This document shows, piece after piece, positions 1 to 10,867 of a stretch of 64,000 nucleotides of DNA. The DNA comes from Galeopsis tetrahit. Taxonomy: Eukaryota > Streptophyta > Magnoliopsida > Lamiales > Lamiaceae. The position numbers were made by a program, and so were the translations under genes. The stretch's first letter is position 1; each line of letters starts with the position of its first letter. The stretch spans positions 29,875,881-29,939,880 of the forward strand of contig OY776131.1 of the NCBI GenBank assembly GCA_963675135.1. The letters run 5' to 3'. Under the pieces are notes generated by a model. That model did not search any database, was not told where the DNA came from, and saw only the letters and a program-made list of their open reading frames with translations.

Positions 1-405
1 AATAGATCGTAAATCTCTGAAAAAGAATAATACAGATTTTCAAAAAAAATAAAAATACAACCATTCGGTAGTAATTTTCAAATTAAAAGAATCTCGATTT
101 TAAAACCCAATAAACAAAATAATCAAAAAACTCAATAAACTGCATCAAAGCGATGAAAATCTCAATAAACAGCGATCTAAAACCCGCCATAGAAACCAGC
201 GTCGGCTGCGCACGATAATGTTATGAACTAGAAGGAGAGAGTGGAAACATGATACAACAGATTGACAGATAAAAATGAAAATTTCGGTTTGAAAATTCGA
301 TTATTGTGAAAGAAGATAATGTAATTACGGGAGATGGGTAAGGTAAAAGTGAGTGCATGGATTTCTTTCTTTGTTTAAGGTGTATACGAGACTTTTTCTT
401 TAATA
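1..405. other. AT-rich sequence, no gene seen
   Basis: No coding signal, RNA gene or clear element end is visible here. The one longer open frame (221-442, minus) has no recognisable motif and looks like chance. Confidence 0.5.
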
Positions 406-736
406 CTCTCTCCGTCTCGTACTTGATGACCCATTTTACCATTTTGGGTGTTCGATACTGATGACACGTTATTTAAAATAGCAAAAATGATTTTAAACAA
501 TCCCCTTAAAATATCACACTGTATGATTTAAAAAAATATAGACCTGGATTTCTAAGGCCACATATCATGCCCCTCACCACCAGGTCACCATTATGGTCGT
601 GGAGTGCTTTAGGTGCCCCTTGTGTGACGGTTAGGTTAGGAGCTTTAGTCGTCATATTTTAAATGCAATTTATATATTTCTCTAATAATTTCTATTTTTT
701 CTTCTTTAACTCAATTAATTTAATAAATTACCTACT

Positions 737-2503
737 TGTTGGGATTAAAATGAGATTTTGATTAAGATACTAAAACCCCTTAAGACATGCCAAGTAAGAT
801 AAGTCAAAGTTGAATGAATATGTTTCAGGAATGTTGGAACATATAGATCAGACTAGTTTAGAAGCTGACATGTTAGGCAGATCATAGTTGATTTATTAGA
901 TGCATAAGTTGAGGGGGAACACAAGCTTAGAAGATTACAAGAATCAAGTCCCTCAATGGCTCAGAATCAAGTTGATCCCAACACTGCTGATATGCTAAAT
1001 GACCAACTGTGCGTATGATCAAGCCAGTTCAGTAAAGAGACAACCTCCCTGATGATCATTTCAGAAGAACACATCAAGAAGACCAAGTATGTTTATGTGT
1101 ATGTCAAAGTTCAGATGAGATGTCCAGCAGAATTGACCAAGCACACTTAAGCCAGAAATGTTCTAAGGCAGAGGCCAACTATGCTGATAGGGTCAAGACC
1201 ACTGATATGAAAGCAAGGATGCTTAAGAGCTATCAATTAATGATCAGTGAAGTCAAGGAGCCAACTCAACTGAAGAGAGCTAGCCAACACTGCTGAAAGA
1301 CCAATTCAGCTGAAAGTGATAAGCAGATATGTCCTGATGATAAGGAGAGTTGACCCTTATCAAGGAACCAGTGATCAGAAGTGATGTCCATGTTTTGAAC
1401 ACTGAATCTTCAAGTCAGACATTGGGAAAAGTGCTTCAAAGTGAAGATAAGAAGCTTCCAGCCGTTTACTTCTCAAATTAAGGACATGTCACTTTCAAGA
1501 AACCGTCTTCAAGTTGCAAAGTTCAAGGAAGACAAATATAGACATTTTGAGGTTGTATCTCCAACGGACATAACCTCATCTTGCTCTATAAATACTGGAG
1601 TATGGAGACCATTCAATGTGTGGAAACTACAAGCATTCAAGCCTACAAGCCTTAAGCTTTCTCAAAGAATATTTCATTCTTAGAGTTTCCATACACTTCC
1701 AGTTACCAACTAAGCTGAACCTATTGTAAATCATACAAAGCTTATAGAGATATCATATCCTTACATATAGCTCAATTGTAAAGGATATCTCACCCTAGTT
1801 GGAACCAACATCAACCCTTAAACCTTTCAAGGAAAGTTAGGAGGATTGTTATAGTAGAAGTGTAAGAACTAGAACTGTCAAGAGAAGAACAGTTTAGTTT
1901 TGAGGTGAGAGAGAGTACTAGGACTCTGAATTCCTAGGGATCAAGGCGCTAAGGAGTAGTGTGGTTGATCAGTGCACCTTGGCACTATAAAACAAGTTGA
2001 TTCCAAGAGTGAAGGAATTATCATGTTAAATCAAGGAAAGTGGATGTAGGAGCTTGAGTCTCTGAACCACTTTAAACTTCTTGTGTTATTTACTTATAAG
2101 CTATTTCATACAAGTAACACATTCATACACTGCACACAAACATACTTTCAAAAGATATACATCACAAGTTGTGCAAAACTGTTTTGGGACAAGTTCCCTG
2201 AAAAGCAGTTAAGTGTTAAGAAAGGATTTCAAAATCAAAAGGAGTTTAAATATAAATGGTCAATCATAATTACGCACATATAACTTAATTAGATAGTTAT
2301 TCAACTAATTACTTCATAAGTGCTTAGTAGTTTGATTATCTTGATAAAGTCATACATACTCAGGAGAGTTGTCCAGGACAACCTTGCTGATAAGCCTGAT
2401 TTGTTTAAAAGAAGAAAAGATTTGCATACACAAGTGCATTCTCCCCCCCCCCCCACCCCACCCCCACCCATACACTTGTGTCATACTCCTTTCAGGACCA
2501 ACA
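737..2503 (+). mobile_element. Putative solo LTR, about 1.77 kb
   Basis: The segment starts TGTTGGGATT and ends GGACCAACA, the inverted TG...CA ends of an LTR. A TATA-like TCTATAAATAC lies at about 1586 with a poly(A)-signal-rich stretch downstream, as in a retrotransposon promoter. The sequence before 737 (AATTAATTTAATAAATTAC) occurs again at about 2554, so the element sits in or beside a local duplication. The 5-bp target duplication is imperfect (CTACT and CTTAT). No gag or pol coding is seen, so a solo LTR is preferred. The superfamily cannot be told. Confidence 0.45.
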
Positions 2504-3045
2504 CTTATGTATTAACTCAATTAATTCAATTTCTTACTTATACTTATGTATTAACTCAATTAATTTAATAAATTACTTACTTATGTTACAAATTAATTGT
2601 TTTATTTACAGTGATTTCTTTTTTTTTAATAAATTACTCAATTAATCATTATCATCTTCACTTCAATATTAATAACACACAAACAATATGAATTAAAATC
2701 ATTAAAATCATTCTCCAATTAAAATAACTTCACACGTACTCTACATTAAAAATAAATCATTTGCAACTTCAATTTAAAATAAACAAAACGACATAACTTA
2801 AAATGTATCAATCATCACCACCATTACCACCAGCATCGTCATCATGATCATCAATCCTATCACCCTGAACGTTACCCGACCCCCCCTAAACTGGCTCATA
2901 ATTAATGTCATATGTAGCGCAAACTCCTGACGTAAGCGCTGCTCGTTTGAGTGACTGATTGCTGCAGTTCTAGGCGTAAGAGACGCTCTCTCTCTTCATT
3001 AGCCCTCCGCTCTTCCAAAAGAGCATTGCCGATGTCGGCCTGACT

Positions 3046-3202
3046 TAATCGTCCAAACACCTAATTTTTCCTTCCCAAATCGAATTCGGATTACTAGTGG
3101 CAGCTTCAATAAATTCATTTACTCCACTAATAAATTCGGTGTTCATAATCCCATATATCAATCTTGGACCATACATCCAACTACGACTTGAATAATTCAT
3201 GT
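3046..3202 (-). pseudogene. CACTA transposase remnant (Transpos_assoc-like)
   Basis: The minus strand from 3202 reads open for about 50 codons. It contains SRSWMYGPRL, then EFISGVNEFIEAA, then GKIRC, before a stop. The order W-M-Y, then a G-V-x-x-F-I-x-x-A helix, then I-R-C matches the N-terminal Transpos_assoc domain that precedes TNP2 in En/Spm transposases. The same domain occurs in the CACTA transposase at 54751-51007. Only the start of the domain survives; the Cys-rich second half is lost to a stop and frame loss. It is a short fragment identified by motif order only. Confidence 0.4.
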
Positions 3203-3693
3203 CAATCACCTCGATCTGTTTCAAATTGATTGTTAATATTTAAACATTTCGGCAGAGTTTCGTCTAAATCTATTGTATTCCCAAATATTTAAGTTCCTAG
3301 TGCATCCATTTCTGACTCTAGTAAAATTACTCAAGTCGGAACGCACAATCTACAAAACACAAATAACTCAACCCGGCCTCCAACATCATTTAATTTCACT
3401 TATTCTAACGATTATAACATTAATTATAACAATTAACACATGCATGCATAACAATTAACAATTAACACATACATGATAACAATTAATAATTAAATTATAA
3501 CAATTAACACATACATGCATAAAAATTAAAAATTAAATTATAACAATTAACACATTCATAACAATTAACAATTATTTAAATTTCATCAAATGTAAAAATA
3601 AAATTATAATCTCAACAATCTTAATCCTATAACAATATACATATTTTTCTAACAAAATTACAATCTTAAGAATCCTAACATTACACATTACAA

Positions 3694-3696
<3 letters not shown>

Positions 3697-3734
<38 letters not shown>
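3697..3734. repeat. (TA)n microsatellite
   Basis: Pure TA dinucleotide run of about 38 bases. Confidence 0.9.
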
Positions 3735-3738
<4 letters not shown>

Positions 3739-3973
3739 ACATATATATATATAAACAACTTTTAATTTAATCAATGCAAACACATAAATTTACCGTAGAA
3801 ATGATCCCCTTGAAGTGTAAAACACAAATATCCTAAAATCAACCCCGATCTGTAGCTCCGACAACAGCGGTGGCGCCGTGAATGTGGCGACCGCGGACTG
3901 TGTTTTTTTGGGGGTGTGCTTCGGTAGAGTGAAAAATGGGAAAGGGGGAGTTGCCTTAAATTGGGCCTTAGAC

Positions 3974-4130
3974 GAGGGCATTCACGAGGGCCCCATCCCC
4001 TAGCCAATCAGCGAGTGGGGGCCCGTCGCCAATTTACGAGAGCCACAATGCACTCGCCAATGAGCGAGTGCAATACACGTCGTTGCCCATACGCGAGTGC
4101 ACCTTTTTCCACTCATCAATATGCGAGTGT
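3974..4130. repeat. Degenerate GCGAGTG iterations
   Basis: The heptamer GCGAGTG, or GCGAGTG-like, recurs at about 4011, 4063, 4093 and 4124, each after a GCCAAT/GCCCAT/ATCAAT-like word, in an otherwise GC-rich 200-base patch. It looks like a decayed short-unit tandem repeat. No function is evident. Confidence 0.45.
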
Positions 4131-4732
4131 GATTCCATCCCTTGCCAATTCCCTCTTTATTTGTGCCCCTAGTTAGATCCCTCGTCAAACGGTAAGGGTT
4201 CAATCTCCCTCTTTAACTCCCTTCTTTATTTGAGCAAATTTTTATAGTGAATCTTTACTATTCTTACTTTATCTTACACAATACTAATAAACAATTCATT
4301 TATTAAAATTCGTGCTTAGATTTGAATTATCAAGTATGGGACGGGGGGAGTATAAGATAGAAGATTCGGTGAAGCTACATTTTATTTTACATTATTGTTG
4401 AAGAAATTGGGTTTATTCAATTTCTTAATATATTTAATTGATTATGATTTAATCAATTATTTGAGGGTATGGATATTTAATTTTCGAGAAATTAAATGTC
4501 ATAGAATCGTTCTACTCTCGGAGATGATCGTAGTATATTTAAAATCTCTTAACCGAATTTCGGTGAGTGAGAAATTAATGTATGAAGATTAAAACTTATA
4601 AGTGATGTATTGAGATTAGTGTTAATAACTATCCCACATTGATAAATGTGAGAATTTATCTCCTCCTTATTAATAAGAGTTAGTTAAGAGAGTTCAAATT
4701 GTAGTGACTATTGAACCATTCAATAAGCAACA

Positions 4733-4752
4733 CGCGCGCGCGCGCCGCCCGC
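4733..4752. repeat. (CG)n-rich tract in an LTR
   Basis: A GCGCGCGCGCGC run followed by GCCCGCCCGG lies inside the solo LTR. It is strikingly GC-rich against the AT-rich surroundings. Confidence 0.6.
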
Positions 4753-5319
4753 CCGGCTGAGCCGCGTCCGGGGGCCTTGGACCTTGAATCTTGACAATTA
4801 GACTTTGGGCTTAGGTTTGGGGGCCCATATATATTTTTAGAGCTCCAAAGTTTTGAGTTTTGGCCCACACGAGCCCAATACGAATCTAGCCTAAATCTGA
4901 TTTGAAACTGCAGTGGTGGCAGTTACTGCCATAAATGCCCGCCTACTCCCTACCTGAGTGGCACTGCCTATAAATAGGAGTGTATTGTTTTGGAAAAATT
5001 AGGGGAAATAACTATTAGAGTCACCTCACCCCTACTTTTCTCTAATAGAACCTAACTTATTTTTTTATTTCTAATAAGATCAAATTGGACCTAAATAGAC
5101 CAATCTGCCCTTTTAATTTAATTTTTCGAATTAATTAATATTAGTAAACATTTAAAATTTCAAATCCTTCCTAAAAAGAAGGTCTTCACATTTAATTGGC
5201 TTCCAAATTTCAAATCATTCCTAAAAAGAAAGTCTTCACTCTTCACATTTAATTTAATTGAGATATTTCACCTAGAAACTTAATCTGCAAAAAAGTATAC
5301 AGTTATACAACAATAACTA

Positions 5320-5600
5320 AATACGATAATGCGTATTAAAATGCATATAGATAATTTTGCATAAAAACATGCAAACTAAAGTGCATTATAAACATATGTA
5401 TATTGAAGTTTATGTGAATTACATCCAATATTATGCAAACTAAAGTGCATTTCGAAAATTTTGCATAAAAACATGCAAACTAAAGTGTAGTCTAATCATA
5501 TGCATATTGAAGTTCATGTGAATTACGTTCAGGAGTATGCAAATTAAAGTGCATTTTAATAATATGCATATTGAAGTACATATGAATGACATAAAAAGTA
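5320..5600. repeat. Iterated ATGCAAACTAAAGTGCAT-type motif
   Basis: The word GCAAACTAAAGTGCAT and relatives (GCAAATTAAAGTGCAT) recur at intervals of about 60-70 bases, alternating with CATATGTATATTGAAGT. The same array is in family X copy 2 at 26830-27070, so it belongs to the element. It may be a subterminal repeat region. Confidence 0.6.
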
Positions 5601-5870
5601 TAGTCATTTCAATGCATATTATTACAGATCTAGTGGATGGGTGAGAGCAATCATAAACAACAAATTAAATTTCTGGAAACACGCACCTCTAAATTCATCC
5701 ATTTAAGCAACGCAACGACTGGGATCCGCGGAGCACATGTAGAAATTTAAAATGGATGAAATAAGCATTGGCAGAAGAGGGACTACAAAATCCAAAGCTG
5801 ATGATATAAATTTAAAGGAAGTATTTGTATAGAGTAAGTCAAAATACATTTTTTCAATCAACACTAATCA

Positions 5871-6540
5871 TTAGGGCCACCATCTGGGCTTTGGATATGT
5901 GTAGCCAGTCTTCTTGAGCATCTCAAAGAAGTCCTCCTCATATCATCATCATCCTTTTTACGGTCATCATAAAAAATAACCTTGAGTACATCCAAATAGT
6001 CCATCAAGCCCCTTTTTGTCTCCTCCTCTTTTTCTTTCTCTTTCTCTTTGAATGAGGCGGGCATTTGGGGTCATGTATAAGAAGCACCTGTGTACCTGAA
6101 CCCATCAATATCCTCAATCCTCTTTTCCTTCCCAAAATCCACAAGATCTTCAACAATCTCATCAACATTTTCGTCCATAGCCCTAAATTTCTTTGCTTCT
6201 GGTTCAACAGCCGTTCCAGCTTCAAAAGCCCTAACTTTGTTTCTTCTATCAACAGCGTCATTTTGGTCATGAGAGGAACAAGGGTGGTGTTCAGGAGGTG
6301 TGTAGAACACTGATTCGTCTTCCATGGGAGGAGAAACCATCACGATCTCGGTAGGTTCGGCCGGCGTCGGGTCGGGCAGTGAAAATTGGTCCGAATTCGA
6401 ATGGGCAAAATGCTCCACCATAACAAGGTCGGCGAATTTCGCCTCCTGCGAAGCGGCACAATTCAATTATCCAACCAAATCTTCCATCTCTTTTGTTGCT
6501 TCCTTGCGTTCCCTCGTATATTGTTCTACTCAGCTTTTTG
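5871..6540 (-). pseudogene. Captured host gene fragment, unknown protein
   Basis: The minus strand reads through VEQYTRERKEATKEMEDLVG, an in-frame TAA, then about 131 residues beginning LNCAASQEAKFADLVMVEHF. A TGA follows after GFRYTGASYT, and then a Lys/Glu-rich stretch with YLDVLKVIFYDDRKK. A frameshift then leads to EEDFFEMLKKTGYTYPKPRW and a stop. The lesions are two nonsense codons and one frameshift. The TAA is one base from CAA. Codon composition and the smooth resumption of sense after each lesion point to a real gene captured by the Mutator-like element. I do not recognise the family; the beginning is likely coiled coil and the middle acidic. Confidence 0.5.
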
Positions 6541-6743
6541 AATTTTGATCTAAGTCGCAGAAAATTCAATTAAACCGATTTTGATTATGATTTTGATGAT
6601 ATGAATTTCCTATTTTGCTTTCTGAACGATTTCCAAAAATGAATTTTAAGATTTCGAAATTGGGAAAGTCAAAATTTTCTATAATATGCCCTGTAATTCG
6701 GGAATGTTTAAATGTTTAATTTTCAAATGTTTAATTTTCTATA

Positions 6744-6818
6744 ATATCACCTTAACTTTGAAAATTAAGGAATTTAAAATTTGATTTAAATGTTTAATTT
6801 TCAAAGTTAAGGTGATAT
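6744..6818. repeat. 25-bp perfect inverted repeat (hairpin)
   Basis: 6744-6768 and 6794-6818 are perfect reverse complements around a 25-base loop. The arm contains ACCTTAACTTTGAAAATTAA. It lies near the right end of family X copy 1 and may be a remnant of a smaller MITE or a subterminal hairpin. Confidence 0.7.
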
Positions 6819-6943
6819 ATGAACATTAAGGGTAATTATGGTTTTTTAACTCTAATTTGACCCAATTAGAAAAATTAAAAAGTGGTAGTTTATATTAGCT
6901 TAAGGTTCTATGAGAATGACTGACTCTATTAGGGGATAATCTC

Positions 6944-7052
6944 GAAAAATTACAACAATTTTAGCAAGCATCAAAACACTTGAAAATATAGGAATGCATT
7001 GTTTTGGAAAAATTACAACAATTTTAGCAAGCATCAAAACACTTGAAAATTT
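6944..7052. repeat. 63-bp tandem duplication in the solo LTR
   Basis: GAAAAATTACAACAATTTTA starts at 6944 and again at 7007 and is followed by matching sequence. The piece before the Mutator-like element (GTATTGTTTTGGAAAAATTA) matches the repeat junction, so the duplication was probably in the LTR before the insertion. Confidence 0.75.
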
Positions 7053-7720
7053 CTAGCAAAATTGCATCCTGTTTTCCAGCATTCTGCATTGCATTTTAGA
7101 GTGCAGTCCAATTTAAACGTGTTTTCAGTTCTTCGGAGTTTTGTACGTTGCGGTGTTGCTCGTGCAAAGACGAAGTCGTTTTACCTTTCGAAACATCTCG
7201 TCAATCCGTGAACACCAGGCGGGACGTGTTTGTTTTACAGGAAAAGGTATAACCTTGACTCGACTTTTTCCTTAACCTTTTTCTATTTTTTCAGTGCTGC
7301 TAATCCAAAGAGTTTGGACCTACTTTTCAAAGAAAACGTTTCTACTATTCCAAGAAGCTGTTCAAAGAAGAAAGTTGCCTCTTTTGAAAAACTTGAAGAT
7401 TTTGTAATTCTTTAATTCTGTCATTTTATTTATTTCCTTCTTCTGGTAAATCATTGTTGGTAATATAAATTCCAACCATTATAACTCATCATCACTAATT
7501 TCAATTTAAAAATAGTAGATTCTGATTATATTTTTCATGTGCACATTTCGATCGACTCGATTGTTTTTAGTTCCATTACCATACTGTAAAAACCGGATTA
7601 AAATTGTGTTTTTAATCAATATCCGAATCCAAATAGATATAAAAATTAATTGAATCCAGATATATATACTCTATGTTGAGCTCCTTTCCAATACCAGGAT
7701 CAGGATAAGTTCCAACACGA

Positions 7721-7840
7721 CAAAGTGGGATAGTTCAAGTGGTTAGAGCACTACTACCTAAGCCTTAGGTTCTGGGTTCGAGTCATGGGGAGGGGAAAAA
7801 AAGGGATGGGTATTTAACTTCCATCAAAAAAAAAAAAAAA
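7721..7840 (+). mobile_element. tRNA-derived SINE
   Basis: About 105 bases plus an A15 tail, bounded by an 18-bp direct repeat GGATAAGTTCCAACACGA (7703-7720 and 7841-7858). An A box (TAGTTCAAGTGGTTAGAGC, from 7731) and a B box (GGTTCGAGTC, about 7775) are present at tRNA spacing, giving an internal RNA polymerase III promoter. Long target duplications, the A tail and pol III boxes are diagnostic of LINE-mobilised SINEs. It does not fold as an intact tRNA. Confidence 0.85.
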
Positions 7841-8088
7841 GGATAAGTTCCAACACGAGCTTTTTATGATTTTGAATTCTACTTTTGTATATATGTTTAA
7901 ATATCTATGTTCATACTTTAAGGGTGGAATCAGGAAAATAAAATAGGATATACTATGCTAGGTTAAACAAAAACTTACATTTTTTTTAAAACCTTAAGGT
8001 TATGTTTATTTTTAATTTGAAAATTTAAAATTTAACACTGATTCTACTTTAAAATTCTAGAATTCGAATTTTAAAACATAATTATATA

Positions 8089-8774
8089 TGTTGGGATTTA
8101 GCTCAAGTGTTGTTATGATCATTGGGCCTTCACACAAAGGTCCAACTTATTGTTGCTCTAAGCCTCTAGTTCTTGTTAGCCTTTCCATTTATACTGCGTC
8201 GCCCTCTTTATTAACAATGAGACGCGTGATGAAAACATAAGTACTTATTTAAGTATATATTTGTGAGTATGTCTTTGTGTTTTTCCTTTGTGTTTCTCTT
8301 TGTGAGTCTTTGTGATTGTGATTCCTCCAAGTGAGGTGGAACACTTGTCTTTGTGTGTTTTTCTTTGTGGACTAACTTTTACGTACGAGAATAAACTTGT
8401 GTGTTGTCTTTTGCAGGTACGTGAAAGAGGGTTGGGCGATGATAATTAATTAATTGTGAATTTTGGATTGTAGTTGGGGATGGCAAAAAGGGTGGAGAAT
8501 GTTGAGATTTAGCTCAAATGTTGTTTTGGTCATTGCGCCTTCACACAAGAGCCCAACTTATTGTTGCCCTAGTTCTTGGCATCATTCTCATTTATACTGA
8601 GTCACCCTCTCCATTAACAATGAGACGCGTGAGATTGGAGGGTGAGAGAACAGTAAAGGTGAAGTGCTACCCATCTTAGTTCTTTAGTTATCTTCACTAC
8701 GTCCCAATACAATCCGACATGTGTCTGAACCCGTTCGTGTGAGTTAAGTGGCGGTCGGCGGCCGAAACCCAACA
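8089..8774 (+). mobile_element. TRIM-like LTR element (or rearranged solo LTR)
   Basis: It starts TGTTGGGATTTAGCTC and ends GAAACCCAACA, flanked by ATATA on both sides (8084-8088, 8775-8779). A second start, TGTTGAGATTTAGCTC, lies at 8500 and is followed by about 140 bases similar to those after 8089. A purine-rich run (AAAAAGGGTGGAGAA) lies just before 8500, where a polypurine tract should be. This fits a tiny terminal-repeat retrotransposon in miniature with a 3' LTR of 275 bp and a diverged 5' LTR. There is no coding capacity. Confidence 0.6.
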
Positions 8775-8779
8775 ATATA

Positions 8780-9799
8780 AATACTTATAAATTTTATAAA
8801 AGTTAACTTTATAAATATCTATCAGCCATATATACATATAAAATCAAGTGAATTTTAAATTTTAATATTTGTAATAGTATATATTTGTTTTAGAATTTAA
8901 GTAAATTAAATTTATGTCAAAATTATCAAAACAAATATACCCTAATGTTGTACATTTTTTATTTAATTAGTTTAAATGATTTAATATTTTTATCTTATAC
9001 GAGTAATTTATGGGTCTCACTAAATTAACTATGTATAAAATTCAAAAGATTATTTTAAATTTGTTTTTGTTAAGTTTATATATTTGGTTTAATTTTTTGT
9101 GGACGCAGTGAGTTAATATATGTCCAATTTCATTTTTTTTAAGCAACAAATTATTAGGTGGTCAATTTTTATTTTTTTAAATATGAAAAATAAAAAAACA
9201 AAGAGAAAAATTTAAATGACTGTGGGTAGGCTACAGTCCGTTCCAGCCATTTCATAGTTCTGTCTTGATACCTGAATATCACAAATGATGTATCTTTAGA
9301 TTATTTAGTATATGCACAATTAAGTTCATTTGTACATGTTTTAGACATCTATCTTAAATTGAGTGGTTATTCATTTATCTTCAACTAATTTATTGAGGTA
9401 AAAAGATCACGTAGTTGACTAATATATAACTATGTTATTAATTTATGTGTAGCGCATGTTAAGTCACGTTATCATGAAGTTTGGTAATTGCATGAGTTGA
9501 GACGACGTTAAATTTTTAACATAAGATAGATACAAGTTGAGGTTGCTTCAATGTCGATCCATGTTGTCACTATATATTGAAGTGCTAATTACATTACGTG
9601 ATTGCAATTAAGTTCTTTAAAAGTTGACATAAATTTAATTATACTATAAATTAAGGATTAATCAAACAAATCCATTGGTAATTAACTTGGCCCAATGATA
9701 GATTTTGTCATTTGTTAATAAAACTAGCTAATTATGTCATTTTATTATTCTACTTCTCAACTACTTACTTGTTTAACATTGTTTGAAACTTATCAGTTA
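8780..9799. other. AT-rich intergenic sequence
   Basis: Over 75% A+T by eye with no open frames, element ends or RNA signals that I can support. Confidence 0.5.
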
Positions 9800-10377
9800 C
9801 CCCTCCATTTTATATAGTTTGTCTTTTGTGTCTTAAATGTTGTTTTAAAAAAATTATCGATTTAGCTTTCTAAATTACGTTTATGTAAATCTCTGTAACT
9901 TTTCATTTTTTTGAAAATATATTTATGAGTGTAAATTGTGGTAATTTATTGAAAAAGAAATAAATGAAAGAAAAATATTACTCTTAAAGGTTAAATGTGG
10001 AGAAAAATATTAATATCTTTTTAAGTTTTTACTTTATCAATTTGCAGATTGTTCAATTTGTCCTTTTTATTTCAATTTACACATTTTAGAAATTTTAATG
10101 AAAATTTTGATGTTTTGATTTTTAAATTAAAATTTTTATATTATACATTTTATAATTTTTCATTTTAATTTGAATGAGTTTTCTTATTTTTACTGAGGTT
10201 TTTAGATTTACCAAAAGAGACGTAAATTAAAAAGGTTTAAAAATTAAAAAATATAAATTAAATTAGGTCTAAGTTATCGAATATAAAATAAAATTTTCTC
10301 GTAAATGTGCCAAGAATATATGTTTATTTATTTTATACAAAATGATAAAATTGACAATCATTTTGAATTGAAGGGAG
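9800..10377. mobile_element. Diverged Stowaway-like MITE
   Basis: The left end after TA reads CCCCTCCATTTTATATAGTT. The reverse complement of the right end before TA reads CTCCCTTCAATTCAAAATGA. The ends are similar for the first dozen bases and the interior is AT-rich, as in Stowaway relatives. At 578 bp it is longer than usual. Confidence 0.4.
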
Positions 10378-10867
10378 TAAATATTACCCTATGGTATGAA
10401 TAATGTTATATCATATGTAGTATGTGCATTTGGTCAAGTATTTCATTTTATTAGATAATTATAACCTGTTAAATTAGTATGTTATATAATTAATTAATTT
10501 TTAAAATATGGAGTTGTTAATTTTATTTTGACAGGTCCAATTTACAACGGATATGCAAGACTTTAAAAACATGGCCACAAACGCAACACATGCACATGAG
10601 ATTAACCAGTTGCTATAGCCTATTGCTATAAACGCCAACACCAAAACAATTTTTCATTTTCTATTCTTACACATTACCATCAATGAAAAAAAAAAAAAAA
10701 AGGAGAGAAAGAGATTCGATGGCAGTTGGGGATATTATTTACAAGAACAAGAGTCTTATTTATCCACACCTCGAACCGGGTTCGGACCGGGCCCGGTTTA
10801 TCCCCATACAAAATGAAGTAGCAATTAGTAATTTCTATGAACATTGTTGGTTGCTACAGAAAAGGAA
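10378..10867. other. CHX 3' flank
   Basis: Sequence downstream of the CHX stop codon (minus strand). It probably holds the 3' UTR; several A-rich words could serve as polyadenylation signals but none stands out. The short plus-strand frame at 10683-10874 overlaps the CHX end and is not supported. Confidence 0.4.

Larger units (their letters stand above)
406..4350. mobile_element. Possible Stowaway-type element enlarged by later insertions
   Basis: The left end, after TA at 404-405, reads CTCTCTCCGTCTCGTACTTG. The reverse complement of the right end, before TA at 4351-4352, reads CTCCCCCCGTCCCATACTTG. These are alike and both abut TA, as expected of Stowaway (Tc1/mariner) elements. The 3.9-kb size is far above normal, so the pair would have to be split by younger insertions such as the LTR at 737-2503. 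The two ends could also belong to separate elements. Confidence 0.35.
5002..6943. mobile_element. Mutator-like element, family X copy 1, carrying a gene fragment
   Basis: It is flanked by a perfect 9-bp direct repeat GAAAAATTA (4993-5001 and 6944-6952), the duplication length of Mutator-like elements. The left end GGGGAAATAACTATTAGAGT and the reverse complement of the right end GAGATTATCCCCTAATAGAG form an imperfect inverted repeat. Similarity to family X copy 2 (24720-30009) covers both ends and the block at 5285-5600. Inside is a decayed host gene fragment (5871-6540). No transposase is present, so this is a non-autonomous Pack-MULE-like element. Confidence 0.7.
4396..7477 (+). mobile_element. 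Solo LTR (about 1.13 kb) split by a Mutator-like element
   Basis: The left end reads TGTTGAAG after ATTAT (4391-4395). The right end reads TTCCAACC before ATTAT (7478-7482), giving a perfect 5-bp target duplication with one change from the expected CCAACA end. A TATA box, CTATAAATAG, lies at about 4968 in the part just before the inserted element. Removing 5002-6943 and one 9-bp duplication joins two halves into one LTR of about 1131 bp. No internal coding region is found, so it is a recombined solo LTR. Confidence 0.55.

Noticed and set aside
2320..2568. 82-aa frame with a proline run
   Set aside because: The prolines come from a (C)n/(CCCCA)n tract at the end of an LTR; there is no other coding sign.
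7731..7800. Possible tRNA gene (A and B boxes)
   Set aside because: There is no proper cloverleaf, and an A tail and 18-bp target duplications show it is a SINE.
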